Source: Verrucomicrobiota bacterium
GTDB taxonomy: Bacteria > Verrucomicrobiota > Verrucomicrobiia > Limisphaerales > UBA11358
Direction: 5' to 3'
NCBI GenBank assembly: GCA_028873125.1
Contig: JAGWMQ010000017.1
Location: 1 to 41,116 of the forward strand
Length of the DNA: 41,116 bases
Positions 24,234-31,625 of this stretch are shown in pieces; the first letter of the stretch is position 1, and each line of letters opens with the position of its first letter. Under the pieces are notes generated by a model. That model was given only the letters and a program-made list of their open reading frames with translations, did no database searches and had not been told where the DNA came from. The translations under genes were made by a program, and so were the position numbers.

Positions 24234-24778
24234 GGGTTAAAAGCACGTTCGCCAAAAATGAAGAATCGCGTCAACGCAGATATTTTCAGCGCTTGTCCTG
24301 TTTCGGGTGCGGTGCGTGAGAGAACAATCCGCTCATACGTGTTCTGTCCATCTTTGTAGCTGATCTCGTAAAGGCCGTAACCCACGCACGCCAAAAGCGG
24401 GTTGATCAAAACGATTTGAGTGCGAATGCTTATCCAGCCGATCACAAAGAGGAAAAAACCGAGTGCCACAACGAAATTTGGATTTCCCAATCCACCGCCG
24501 CTATAAAACGACGCCACATACGGCAACGCATAATTCAATAACTCATTGGAACGATCTCGGACCGACGTGACTTGGACAACATAATCGCCGTGAAGGCTTC
24601 GCATCACGACAGCGAGAACCATGACCGAAATAACCCCCACTCCGAGCGTCATCCATGTAGCAGTTGGGTCATTAGGCCGCCATTTTGAGAAATTGAAATC
24701 AAAAATCGCCAGCATAACAGCAAGCGGCGCATAGCTGCTTACAAAAATGACGATTGCAGCTCCGTAACGGAGTTTCAT
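24230..24778 (-). CDS. KwaA-like membrane protein of a Kiwa-type antiphage system
   Basis: The protein has 182 residues from ATG 24778; the 40 codons upstream overlap the methyltransferase gene and are not plausible. Four membrane segments are visible, at about residues 6-26, 43-59, 100-117 and 120-138, with the conserved-looking stretch 'RSNELLNYALPYVASFYSGG' between the second and third. Size, topology and the DUF4868 gene directly downstream with a 4-nt overlap support a KwaA role; a generic four-helix membrane protein cannot be excluded by sequence alone. It starts 10 nt after the methyltransferase stop, so it belongs to the same operon. Base composition is AT-richer than the chromosome around it. 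Confidence 0.7.
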   Translation of the reverse strand: MKLRYGAAIVIFVSSYAPLAVMLAIFDFNFSKWRPNDPTATWMTLGVGVISVMVLAVVMRSLHGDYVVQVTSVRDRSNELLNYALPYVASFYSGGGLGNPNFVVALGFFLFVIGWISIRTQIVLINPLLACVGYGLYEISYKDGQNTYERIVLSRTAPETGQALKISALTRFFIFGERAFNP

Positions 24779-24788
24779 AAAACTCGAT

Positions 24789-25385
24789 TCAGAATTCTGA
24801 AAGCAATACCAACTCGGCGTGGCGGCCATTGTTACCGATTTGGTGGTGATGCAGCGGGCGTATATCCACCACCGCGCCGAATTCGATAAACACTCCAAGA
24901 AAACGCTCGTAATCTTCGCCCCAATAAATCATGGCGCACGACATCGGCGCACCTTTGCCGCCGTTTTTGCCGTTCACCAGAAATTTCAGCCGTGTGTCGT
25001 AGAGAAAACAAACCGCCGTGGCCCGGTTAAATACGTTCTTTTTCCAGTGGCCGGTGTTCGTGGCCACCGGCACCAGCGCCAGCACTTCCGACCCGAAATC
25101 CGTGTGCGCCTGGGCGCAGCGGACCAGCCAGTTCTTGATGCCCGTGCCGCGCTTCCGGTCCAGGCCGTAGGGCGGATTCACGTAGATGCGGCGGAAATTC
25201 CAGCTTTCCTTCAACCCATCGTGTTGCGGCAGGGTGTATTCAGTCTCCGCGCCGACGATGGAATAGCGGTTTGAGCAGGGATCCAAATCAATCTGCCCGC
25301 CGAAGAATTCCTTCACGGCCCGGACGTAATTTTCGGGCGTGCCCCAGTCCTGGCTCAAGCTGTTTATGCTGCGTCCGGCGCTCAT
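24789..25385 (-). CDS. DNA N6-adenine methyltransferase (phage Dam-like)
   Basis: The protein has 198 residues from ATG 25385, which overlaps the stop of the nuclease-like gene by 4 nt (ATGA). The N-terminus 'SQDWGTPENYVRAVKEFFGG' and 'IDLDPCSNR' (residues 32-40), the catalytic motif NPPY at 70-73 ('YVNPPYG') and 'FLVNGKNGGKGAPMSCAMIY' are characteristic of the DNA N-6-adenine-methyltransferase family common in phages and restriction systems. It probably protects host DNA against the product of the preceding gene. The recognition sequence cannot be read from the protein. Confidence 0.88.
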   Translation of the reverse strand: MSAGRSINSLSQDWGTPENYVRAVKEFFGGQIDLDPCSNRYSIVGAETEYTLPQHDGLKESWNFRRIYVNPPYGLDRKRGTGIKNWLVRCAQAHTDFGSEVLALVPVATNTGHWKKNVFNRATAVCFLYDTRLKFLVNGKNGGKGAPMSCAMIYWGEDYERFLGVFIEFGAVVDIRPLHHHQIGNNGRHAELVLLSEF

Positions 25386-26527
25386 TTTGAAAGCATCTTC
25401 GTCCAATCTTTCCCGTTCAATGTTTTTAACTCTTCCTGCAATTTTTTCAAGCCTTGTCCGTTCGGCGTGATGATGTTGAACCACGACTCCATTTTCCTGG
25501 CGTGAGTGGCGAAATAATGCCGGAGCACCATGTCGGCCTTCACGTCCATTTTCACTTTCGTGAACCGGTTGGCGGATGCCTTGGGGCCGTAGCTCTGGAG
25601 GAACGCCTTGCGCGCGTCGGCCAATTCCGGCGTCGGATGCAGCAACAATTCGCTGACAAATTCGGCCAGCCCTTGATCAGTCAGGAACTGCAGCCAATCA
25701 TAGGACTGCGCCAGCACCTTCAATTCCTTGTTGTGGTCGTCGCCGGTGAACCAGTTGCCGTGATTGCTGACCACTCCGACGGTGAGGATGAAATCCCGCA
25801 GCATCGCCGGGTCGTTCGACTTGATGGTTTCCTCCAAAAGCTGGCCGTAAGGCTCGTGATAAAGCGTGCCGTCGGCCAGTTGAATCACGCCGCCAATCTG
25901 CCCGTTGGCATACCGGACTTTTTGCAGCGCCGAAACCGAGCGCGCAACATACGCGCCTTGTTTGGCCTTTTCGATGGATTGCGGCCCTTTCTTCATCCCT
26001 TCTTCGACGCCGACGCGCTTGCATTCAAAAATCGCAAACGGATGCTGGCTCAACACGCTGACGGTCAGCGCGCACTGGTTGCCCTTCATTTCATCCACGC
26101 TGGCGATGCAAAACGCATCCGGCGATTCGCCAAAGATGCAGGCGTTTCGCAAGACACCATCGTTGCTCAAAACCTGCGCGGGTTCGGCAGCCAAATCGCC
26201 GCGGGCAAATTTCTGCGCGTCCAGCGCGCGGCGCAACTTCGCCGTTGTCAGCGGAAGCGTGAATTCCTGAAGCGGGATGATTTGCCGCTGGAGAACCGGG
26301 TGAAGCGAAAATTCGACGTTATGGGTAATGGCGGGATTTTTATATTCCGGCAACGCCCGCTCAATCGCCACGTTTTCGCGGAAGTGCCAGCTTTTCAGCG
26401 CGTAGTAGGTGATGATTTCGACTAGCGTTCCGAGCGCCCGGCCAGCGGCCTTCTTGCGGTCGGCGGCGTAATGAAAAACCTTTTCGACGAGGACTTGTTG
26501 CAGGGCGTCAACTGATTGGTAGCTCAT
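25382..26527 (-). CDS. Putative restriction endonuclease (PD-(D/E)XK type)
   Basis: The protein has 381 residues from ATG 26527. It is the first gene of the minus-strand defence operon and is coupled to the adenine methyltransferase by a 4-nt ATGA overlap. A candidate catalytic core is 'HPFAIFECKRVG' with E168 and K170, and an acidic residue before it in 'SPDAFCIASVDEMKG' (D137 or D145), the spacing expected for a PD-(D/E)XK nuclease. A following helix carries 'EKAKQGAYVARSVSALQKVR'. Family not named with certainty. The operon position argues for a type II restriction enzyme. Confidence 0.7.
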   Translation of the reverse strand: MSYQSVDALQQVLVEKVFHYAADRKKAAGRALGTLVEIITYYALKSWHFRENVAIERALPEYKNPAITHNVEFSLHPVLQRQIIPLQEFTLPLTTAKLRRALDAQKFARGDLAAEPAQVLSNDGVLRNACIFGESPDAFCIASVDEMKGNQCALTVSVLSQHPFAIFECKRVGVEEGMKKGPQSIEKAKQGAYVARSVSALQKVRYANGQIGGVIQLADGTLYHEPYGQLLEETIKSNDPAMLRDFILTVGVVSNHGNWFTGDDHNKELKVLAQSYDWLQFLTDQGLAEFVSELLLHPTPELADARKAFLQSYGPKASANRFTKVKMDVKADMVLRHYFATHARKMESWFNIITPNGQGLKKLQEELKTLNGKDWTKMLSK

Positions 26528-26592
26528 TCTACAGTTGAGATTGCCGTCAGAAGAAAATTTTGCAAAACAAAAAGCGACGTATTATTCGCAAC

Positions 26593-27225
26593 ATGAAAGC
26601 AAAATCCCGATTTTCCGAACCAGAGCGGCGCCAGCGTTTGAAAAATCTGCTCACCGGCGTGGACCGGATTCCCAATGCGCTCCCGCTTTCAGTTGAGGAC
26701 ACTTTGAACTTCCTCGGAACGCTTTTCCGCTGCAAACCTTCGCAACGACTTCAGGTATTGGCGGTCAAGGCGGCATTTTCAATCGCGAAGATCAGGCCGG
26801 TTGGCGACGGACGTGGCGGACTAGTTGGCAACGTCGAGATCACGCTCCCGAACGGGGAAAGAATGGTGAACCGCTGCGAGTTGAAAAATGGAGCCGTTGC
26901 GCCGGTTGACATTGACCGGGCGCTCCAGAATATCGCCGCGCAAGGCAAGCACGTCCAAAATTACATTTTCATTACCACCGGGCCGGTGGCTGACGAGATT
27001 CGCGAATACGCCTGGTCCAAGTATGACGAGACCGGCGGCATGGAAATCGCGATTCTGGATTGCGTGGGATTCCTTCGCCATTTCCTCCACTTGTTCCACC
27101 GGCTTCGCAAAGATTTCCTCGATCAGTATCAAGTTCTCGTCTTGAAGGAGCCGGAAAGCGCGGTCAGTCAGGCATTGAAGGAAGCATTTCTCGCGTTACG
27201 GCAGGCAGCCGAGAGTGCGGATTAA
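26593..27225 (+). CDS. Second restriction-endonuclease-like protein, divergent
   Basis: The protein has 210 residues from ATG 26593; a TTG 33 nt upstream (26560) is an alternative. It lies back to back with the nuclease gene at 26527, with 65 nt between the starts. 'NRCELKNGAV' (ELK at residues 96-98) after the strand 'GNVEITLPNGERMV' fits a PD-(D/E)XK active site. The C-terminal half has 'QNYIFITTGPVADEIREYAW', 'ILDCVGFLRHFLHLFHRLRK' and 'QALKEAFLALRQAAES'. It may resemble the SacI-type endonuclease family, but I state this only as a memory-based possibility. It is probably part of the same restriction-modification island. Confidence 0.55.
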   Translation: MKAKSRFSEPERRQRLKNLLTGVDRIPNALPLSVEDTLNFLGTLFRCKPSQRLQVLAVKAAFSIAKIRPVGDGRGGLVGNVEITLPNGERMVNRCELKNGAVAPVDIDRALQNIAAQGKHVQNYIFITTGPVADEIREYAWSKYDETGGMEIAILDCVGFLRHFLHLFHRLRKDFLDQYQVLVLKEPESAVSQALKEAFLALRQAAESAD

Positions 27226-27736
27226 ACGAAAAACCGCGTAACTCCCTGAATCCAAAGCATCTGCCCGTTTCCCGAATGACCGGCCACTCGCGCGGACGAT
27301 GCGGCCTGTCAAGCGGATGACGCGGCTACTTGCGAAAACGACCCGGCCATCGCCAAGCGCATCGCAGAGACCAAAACCCTGCCGCGAGCGGTGAAAACGG
27401 TGACTAGCCTTTTGCGGAACAATCTCGACAAGGAAATGCTGATGTTCAAGAAGTCGAGTCCCGATTATTACGCCGGGTATTTGGCGGCGCGGGTGATTGT
27501 GGATCATGGCGGGCGCACGGCCACGCCGCAACCGACGCCTCCGCCGCCGCCGGCGCCTTCAGCATCCCAGTAATTGGGCAGATGAATAGTCTTCGTGTTG
27601 AGTTTCAGTTGCTGGACTTGCGTCCGGCAATTTTCGGATGTGTCCTGATTTGGTTGCAGCGGCGCTCCATGAGCGCCGCTACAATTTCAAATTTGAAGTC
27701 AGGACGCTGCCCAGTTTTTTTGCGAATTGAGTCGCC
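27226..27736. other. Non-coding stretch with a headless open frame
   Basis: No complete gene is recognised. A frame open from about 27284 to 27573 reads 'KRIAETKTLPRAVKTVTSLL' and 'SSPDYYAGYLAARVIVDHGG' and ends in a proline-rich tail, but it has no good start codon (first is GTG 27391). It may be the 3' remnant of a gene cut by the island insertion. A large hairpin (27642-27705) lies before pyrD. Confidence 0.5.
27642..27705. repeat. Nested inverted repeat upstream of pyrD
   Basis: The outer arms are GTCCTGA (27642-27648) and TCAGGAC (27699-27705). Inside is a perfect 10-bp stem, AGCGGCGCTC (27658-27667) and GAGCGCCGCT (27671-27680), with a 3-nt loop CAT. The inner stem could act as a transcription terminator or attenuator hairpin, but no T-run follows. 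The nested form is more like a REP or MITE element. Confidence 0.6.
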
Positions 27737-28732
27737 GTGGTTGAATCGTTAAGTTTGGGCGAAGTGAAATCGAAGGTCCAAAGTCCAAAGACCGAAGTCG
27801 CTAAGCTGGACGCGGGAATCAATTTGTCCGTGCAAATCGGGAAGTTGCGGATGCAAAACCCGGTGACGGTGGCCTCCGGCACATTCGGCTACGGCGTCGA
27901 ATATGCGCGGCTGATTGATTTGAACCAACTCGGCGCGGTCACGGTCAAGGGCATCTGCCTCAACCCGGTCCGCGGCAACCCCACACCGCGCACCGCCGAA
28001 ACCGCCAGCGGGATGCTCAACGCCATCGGCCTGCAAGGGCCGGGTGTGGACGGCTTCATCAAAAAATACTGGCCGTTCCTTAAGGAATTGCACGTGCCGA
28101 CGATCATCAACATCTGGGGCACGACGGTCGAGGAATACGCCGAGGTGGCCCGGCGGTTCGACGCCCTCGGCGGCGTCGGGGCGCTGGAGTTGAACGTCTC
28201 CTGCCCGAACATCAAGGAAGGCGGGGCGCAGTTCGGCACCGATTGCAAGCTGCTCGCGCAGGTCGTCGCCGCCTGCCGCCAGGTCACCACGCTGCCGCTC
28301 ATCACCAAGATGAGTCCCAACGTGGTGAACATCGCGCCTTATGCCAAGGCGGCGGAGGAAGCCGGCAGCGACGCGCTGGCCATCACCAACAGTTATCCGG
28401 CCATGGCCATTGACATCAAAACGCGCAAGCCGAAGCTGGCCAACGTCACCGGCGGGTTGACTGGCCCATGCATCAAACCCATCGCCATCAAGCTGGTCTG
28501 GGAGGCGGCGCAGGCGGTCAGGATCCCCATCATCGGCATGGGCGGAATTCAACACGCGGAGGACGCGGTTGAGTTCCTGCTGGCGGGCGCGACGGCGGTG
28601 GCGGTGGGCACGGCGAATTTCTACGAGCCGCAGACGGCGCTGCAGGTCATCGCCGGCCTCCGGGATTTCCTGCAGGAAAAGGGCATTGCCGACGTGCGCG
28701 AACTGGTCGGGCGCGTTCAAATCGCCCGGTGA
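27737..28732 (+). CDS. pyrD: Dihydroorotate dehydrogenase, catalytic subunit, class 1B
   Basis: The protein has 331 residues if started at GTG 27737. Family similarity begins at 'LSVQIGKLRMQNPVTVASGT' (about residue 29), and the first 28 residues come partly from a short repeat (GGTCCAAAGTCCAAAG), so a later start (for example GTG 27767 or TTG 27821) is quite possible. Active-site Cys156 lies in 'LNVSCPNIKEGG', the class 1B pattern, and FMN-binding glycines are seen in 'PIIGMGGI' and 'VAVGTANFY'. It oxidises dihydroorotate and passes electrons to the PyrK subunit, whose gene lies 4.7 kb upstream. The dapF-like gene follows 54 nt later. Confidence 0.92.
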   Translation: MVESLSLGEVKSKVQSPKTEVAKLDAGINLSVQIGKLRMQNPVTVASGTFGYGVEYARLIDLNQLGAVTVKGICLNPVRGNPTPRTAETASGMLNAIGLQGPGVDGFIKKYWPFLKELHVPTIINIWGTTVEEYAEVARRFDALGGVGALELNVSCPNIKEGGAQFGTDCKLLAQVVAACRQVTTLPLITKMSPNVVNIAPYAKAAEEAGSDALAITNSYPAMAIDIKTRKPKLANVTGGLTGPCIKPIAIKLVWEAAQAVRIPIIGMGGIQHAEDAVEFLLAGATAVAVGTANFYEPQTALQVIAGLRDFLQEKGIADVRELVGRVQIAR

Positions 28733-28752
28733 CCCCGGCCGTCCATTCTGTT

Positions 28753-28780
28753 TTGCGCTTTGAGTCCGAGCCGGTATCTT
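28753..28780 (+). promoter_or_regulatory. Possible promoter of the dapF-like gene, near-leaderless
   Basis: TTGCGC (28753-28758) and TATCTT (28775-28780) are 16 nt apart, and the ATG is 6 nt after the -10 box. It is a moderate match. It fits the pattern seen at the GH2, hisA and folE2 genes. Confidence 0.4.
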
Positions 28781-28786
28781 CCAGTC

Positions 28787-29638
28787 ATGCGATTTTCGTT
28801 CGCCAAATATCACGCGCTGGGCAATGACTACCTGGTCATCAACCCCAAGGATTTGCCGGCGCCGCTGACCCCGGAGCAGGTCAAGCTCATCTGCCACCGC
28901 CACTACGGCATTGGTTCGGACGGCATCCTGCTCGGTCCGTCGCCGTCCAAGAAGGCGAAATTCGCGCTGCGCATCTTCAATCCCGACGGCAGCGAGGCGG
29001 AGAAGAGCGGCAACGGCCTGCGGATTTTTTCGCGTTATTTGTGGGACAAAAAACTGGTCAACAGCGAGGAGTTTTCCATCGAGACGCCCGGCGGCGTGGT
29101 CCAGGCCGCAGTCCTGGAGCGCGGCAAGACCGTGCGCGTCGAGATGGGCCGGGTCAGCTTTTGGAGCGACGAGATTCCCGTGGCCGGGCCGCGCCGCGAG
29201 GTGCTCAACGAACCCATCCACCTGCGCGGCCAGCAGTTCAACTTTTGCGCCGCGACCATCGGCAATCCGCACTGCGTGCTGCCGCTGCCCAAAATCAGCC
29301 CCGAACTGGCCCGGCAACTCGGCCCGCAACTGGAGACGCACCTGCGTTTTCCCAACCGCACCAACGTCCAGTTGATGAAGGTGCTCGACCGCCGCAACAT
29401 CCAGATCGAGATCTGGGAACGCGGGGCCGGTTACACGCTGGCCAGCGGCAGCAGCAGCAGCGCGGCGGCGGCGGTGGCGCACAAACTGGGCCTGTGCGAC
29501 CGCGAGATTTCCGTGCTCATGCCCGGCGGCCGGATCGAAATCGAGATCGGCGAGGACTTTTCCGTGTGCATGACCGGCGCGGTGACCAAGGTGGCCGAAG
29601 GGGTGATGAACAAGGAACTGTTCAGCGCCAAGATTTGA
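28787..29638 (+). CDS. DapF-fold epimerase-like protein lacking both catalytic cysteines
   Basis: The protein has 283 residues from ATG 28787. The fold is clear: 'FAKYHALGNDYLVI' at the N-terminus, 'SGNGLRIFSRYL', 'TIGNPHCVLPL', 'NRTNVQLMKV' and 'IWERGAGYTLASG'. In diaminopimelate epimerase two cysteines do the chemistry, in CGNG and in ACGTG. Here they are Ser74 (K-S-G-N-G) and Ser220 (A-S-G-S), followed by an unusual serine run. Substrate-binding parts such as the WERG motif are kept. Standard two-base epimerisation is therefore unlikely; it may have another activity or be a non-catalytic relative. Verrucomicrobia are known to use DapL for diaminopimelate, which would free this protein from that role. 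It lies 54 nt after pyrD. Confidence 0.85.
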   Translation: MRFSFAKYHALGNDYLVINPKDLPAPLTPEQVKLICHRHYGIGSDGILLGPSPSKKAKFALRIFNPDGSEAEKSGNGLRIFSRYLWDKKLVNSEEFSIETPGGVVQAAVLERGKTVRVEMGRVSFWSDEIPVAGPRREVLNEPIHLRGQQFNFCAATIGNPHCVLPLPKISPELARQLGPQLETHLRFPNRTNVQLMKVLDRRNIQIEIWERGAGYTLASGSSSSAAAAVAHKLGLCDREISVLMPGGRIEIEIGEDFSVCMTGAVTKVAEGVMNKELFSAKI

Positions 29639-29661
29639 ACGGCGGCGCCGAAGGCGGCGTT

Positions 29662-30585
29662 TCAATTGTCCCGCGCTTCAAACGCGGCGACGATGGGCCG
29701 GTGGTCGGAGGCGACGCCCCAATTGGGAATCATGGGAATGTAAGTCTCCCCCCGCACCCAGTCGCGCGCCATCGCCGGGCTGAGGAGGATGTAATCAATC
29801 CGGCTGTAAAGGTCCTCCGCGCCGAAGTATTCCGTCCAGGTGACGTTGCGCGGCGCGAACCACGGGACGGACGCGGGCGCGTTGTCGCCGTTGCGCTCGG
29901 CGGGACGGGTGTCGGTGAGCTTGAATTTCCCGCGCCCGATGATTGCCTTGACGGAATCGGAATTTTTAAGGTCGTTCAGGTCGCCTAGCACGATGAGTTT
30001 CGCGTTCGGATCAGCCTTGAAACGGCGGTCAATGATGCCGCGCAACACCCGGGCCTCCTGGAGGCGCTCCTCGGCCTGGTCGGCGTAAGACACGGGCCGG
30101 CGCGACTTCAAATGGGCGACGATGAGGGTGAAGGTGAACCGCGGCGCGGCCTGGAGGCGCACCTCGGCAAAGCCGCGTTCGACGTGGAAACGACGCCCGT
30201 CGAGCAAAAACGTGTCATTGGTGTGCGGGTGGCGGGCGACGATGGGAAATTTGCTCAACACGGCGACGTGAATGTTGGTGTCCACGCCGCTGACATATTC
30301 CCAAAATGGAAAGTCAAAACCGTCGGTCTTGAGCGAGGCGCGAAGATCGAGCAGCACGCCGGCGCCGCCCACTTCTTCCAGCGCGATCACGTCGGGATGG
30401 AGGGCCTCGATGTTTTGGCGGATTTTGGCTTTGGCCTCGGCGGATTTGACCTGCGGATGCGACCCGGTCGGCCGGTCCAGGTCATTTTCCAGATTGTACG
30501 TGGCCACGCGGAAAAGGCCGGCGGCGCGTGAAAGGGAACAGGCCAGCAGCGCGGCCAGGAGACAGCAGACAAGGCATTTAGACAT
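29662..30585 (-). CDS. Secreted endonuclease/exonuclease/phosphatase family protein
   Basis: The protein has 307 residues. An N-terminal signal (MSKCLVCCLLAALLACSLSR AA) precedes the EEP fold. Active-site motifs are all present: 'VATYNLEND' (Asn31 and Glu33), 'DVIALEEVGG' (metal-binding Glu), 'IVAHLKSRRP' (His), 'VLGDLNDL' (Asp/Asn), 'SRIDYILLSP' and 'GVASDHRPIVA' (terminal Asp-His). It probably cleaves phosphodiesters or phosphomonoesters in the periplasm or outside; nucleic acid and phospholipid are both possible substrates. It is convergent with the dapF-like gene and divergent from folE2. Confidence 0.87.
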   Translation of the reverse strand: MSKCLVCCLLAALLACSLSRAAGLFRVATYNLENDLDRPTGSHPQVKSAEAKAKIRQNIEALHPDVIALEEVGGAGVLLDLRASLKTDGFDFPFWEYVSGVDTNIHVAVLSKFPIVARHPHTNDTFLLDGRRFHVERGFAEVRLQAAPRFTFTLIVAHLKSRRPVSYADQAEERLQEARVLRGIIDRRFKADPNAKLIVLGDLNDLKNSDSVKAIIGRGKFKLTDTRPAERNGDNAPASVPWFAPRNVTWTEYFGAEDLYSRIDYILLSPAMARDWVRGETYIPMIPNWGVASDHRPIVAAFEARDN

Positions 30586-30677
30586 GGGGTGAATCAGGAA
30601 AATGTTCTGAATATCGGGGACAGATTAAGGGTCAACCCCCGCCGCGCAAGTTTGATTTTGCGAAAGCGCGCGGACGT

Positions 30678-30691
30678 GATAATTTGGCGAC
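30678..30691 (+). promoter_or_regulatory. Possible -10 box of folE2, near-leaderless
   Basis: GATAAT (30678-30683), preceded by GT, lies 8 nt before the ATG at 30692. No good -35 is seen at the normal distance. An imperfect palindrome CGCAA...TTGCG (about 30645-30662) lies just upstream. Weak evidence. Confidence 0.35.
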
Positions 30692-31513
30692 ATGCTCAAA
30701 ATCGGCCGAAATGGCGGCGTGCGGAACAGTCCGCCGCTGGAGAAATTGCACGACAAGCAGAGCGAACGCGACCACCGCGAACTGCGCATTGACAAGGTGG
30801 GTGTGCGCGGGCTGCGCTTTCCCATCCAGGTGCGCGACAAGGCGCGCGCGGTGCAGAACACCGTGGCGACCATCGGCATGTTTGTGGACCTGCCCAAGGA
30901 GTTCAAAGGCACGCACATGAGCCGCTTCATCGAGGCCCTCAACGAACACGGCAGCGTCATCCACGTCGAGAACATCGTCAAGATCCTCCGCACGCTGCAA
31001 AAAAAACTGAACGCCGCCACGTCGCACCTGGAAATCGAGTTTCCGTACTTCATGGTCAAGCAGGCGCCGGTGTCCGGCGGCGAAGGCCTGATGGATTACA
31101 CCGCGCGCTTCGACGCCACGGCGACGAACGGCGACATTGATTTCGTGCTCACGGTCAAGACCAACGTGACCACGCTCTGCCCGTGCTCCAAGGCCATCGC
31201 CCGGTACGGCGCGCACAATCAGCGCGGCCGGGTGACCGTGGCGCTCCGCTCGCGCGGCATCGTCTGGATCGAAGACGTGATTGCCATGGTGGAAGGCGCG
31301 GCCAGTTCGGAGCTTTACGCCCTGCTCAAACGGCAGGACGAAAAGGCGGTCACGGAACGGGCGTATGAAAACCCGGTGTTCGTCGAGGACCTGGTGCGCA
31401 ACGTGGCGCTGGCGCTGAATGCCGAGGAGCGGGTGACCTGGTACAAGGTCGAGGCGGAAAATTTCGAGAGCATCCACAACCACAATGCCTACGCTTGCAT
31501 TGAGAAGGGCTGA
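30692..31513 (+). CDS. folE2: GTP cyclohydrolase IB (FolE2)
   Basis: The protein has 273 residues. Family motifs include 'GVRGLRFPIQVRDK', 'IGMFVDLPKEFKGTHMSRFI', 'HLEIEFPYFMVKQAPVSG', the active-site region 'TTLCPCSKAIARYGAHNQRG' with the catalytic Cys, and the end 'NFESIHNHNAYACIEK'. It converts GTP to 7,8-dihydroneopterin triphosphate for folate (and possibly queuosine). Unlike FolE (IA) it does not depend on zinc, and in several bacteria it is induced by zinc shortage under Zur. Here it lies about 5 kb from a Fur-family gene and cysteine-free ribosomal proteins. It stands alone on the plus strand. Confidence 0.93.
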   Translation: MLKIGRNGGVRNSPPLEKLHDKQSERDHRELRIDKVGVRGLRFPIQVRDKARAVQNTVATIGMFVDLPKEFKGTHMSRFIEALNEHGSVIHVENIVKILRTLQKKLNAATSHLEIEFPYFMVKQAPVSGGEGLMDYTARFDATATNGDIDFVLTVKTNVTTLCPCSKAIARYGAHNQRGRVTVALRSRGIVWIEDVIAMVEGAASSELYALLKRQDEKAVTERAYENPVFVEDLVRNVALALNAEERVTWYKVEAENFESIHNHNAYACIEKG

Positions 31514-31592
31514 GTCATTCCAAAGCCGGGACCTTGAACCGGGCCTTCGCAGCGCGCCATTGTTCGGACCGTCTCCTCCTCCGCTTTTGCCT

Positions 31593-31619
31593 TTGAAGTT
31601 TCCCGGGGCGAATTAGATT
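31593..31619 (+). promoter_or_regulatory. Possible leaderless promoter of hisA
   Basis: TTGAAG (31593-31598) and TAGATT (31614-31619) are 15 nt apart (short). The ATG at 31626 follows the -10 box by 6 nt. Confidence 0.4.
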
Positions 31620-31625
31620 GATCGC

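Noticed and set aside
27749-29665. A 638-codon minus-strand frame
   Set aside because: It is antisense to pyrD and the dapF-like gene, both of which have clear family motifs. Its translation is His/Arg/Asp rich without a domain.
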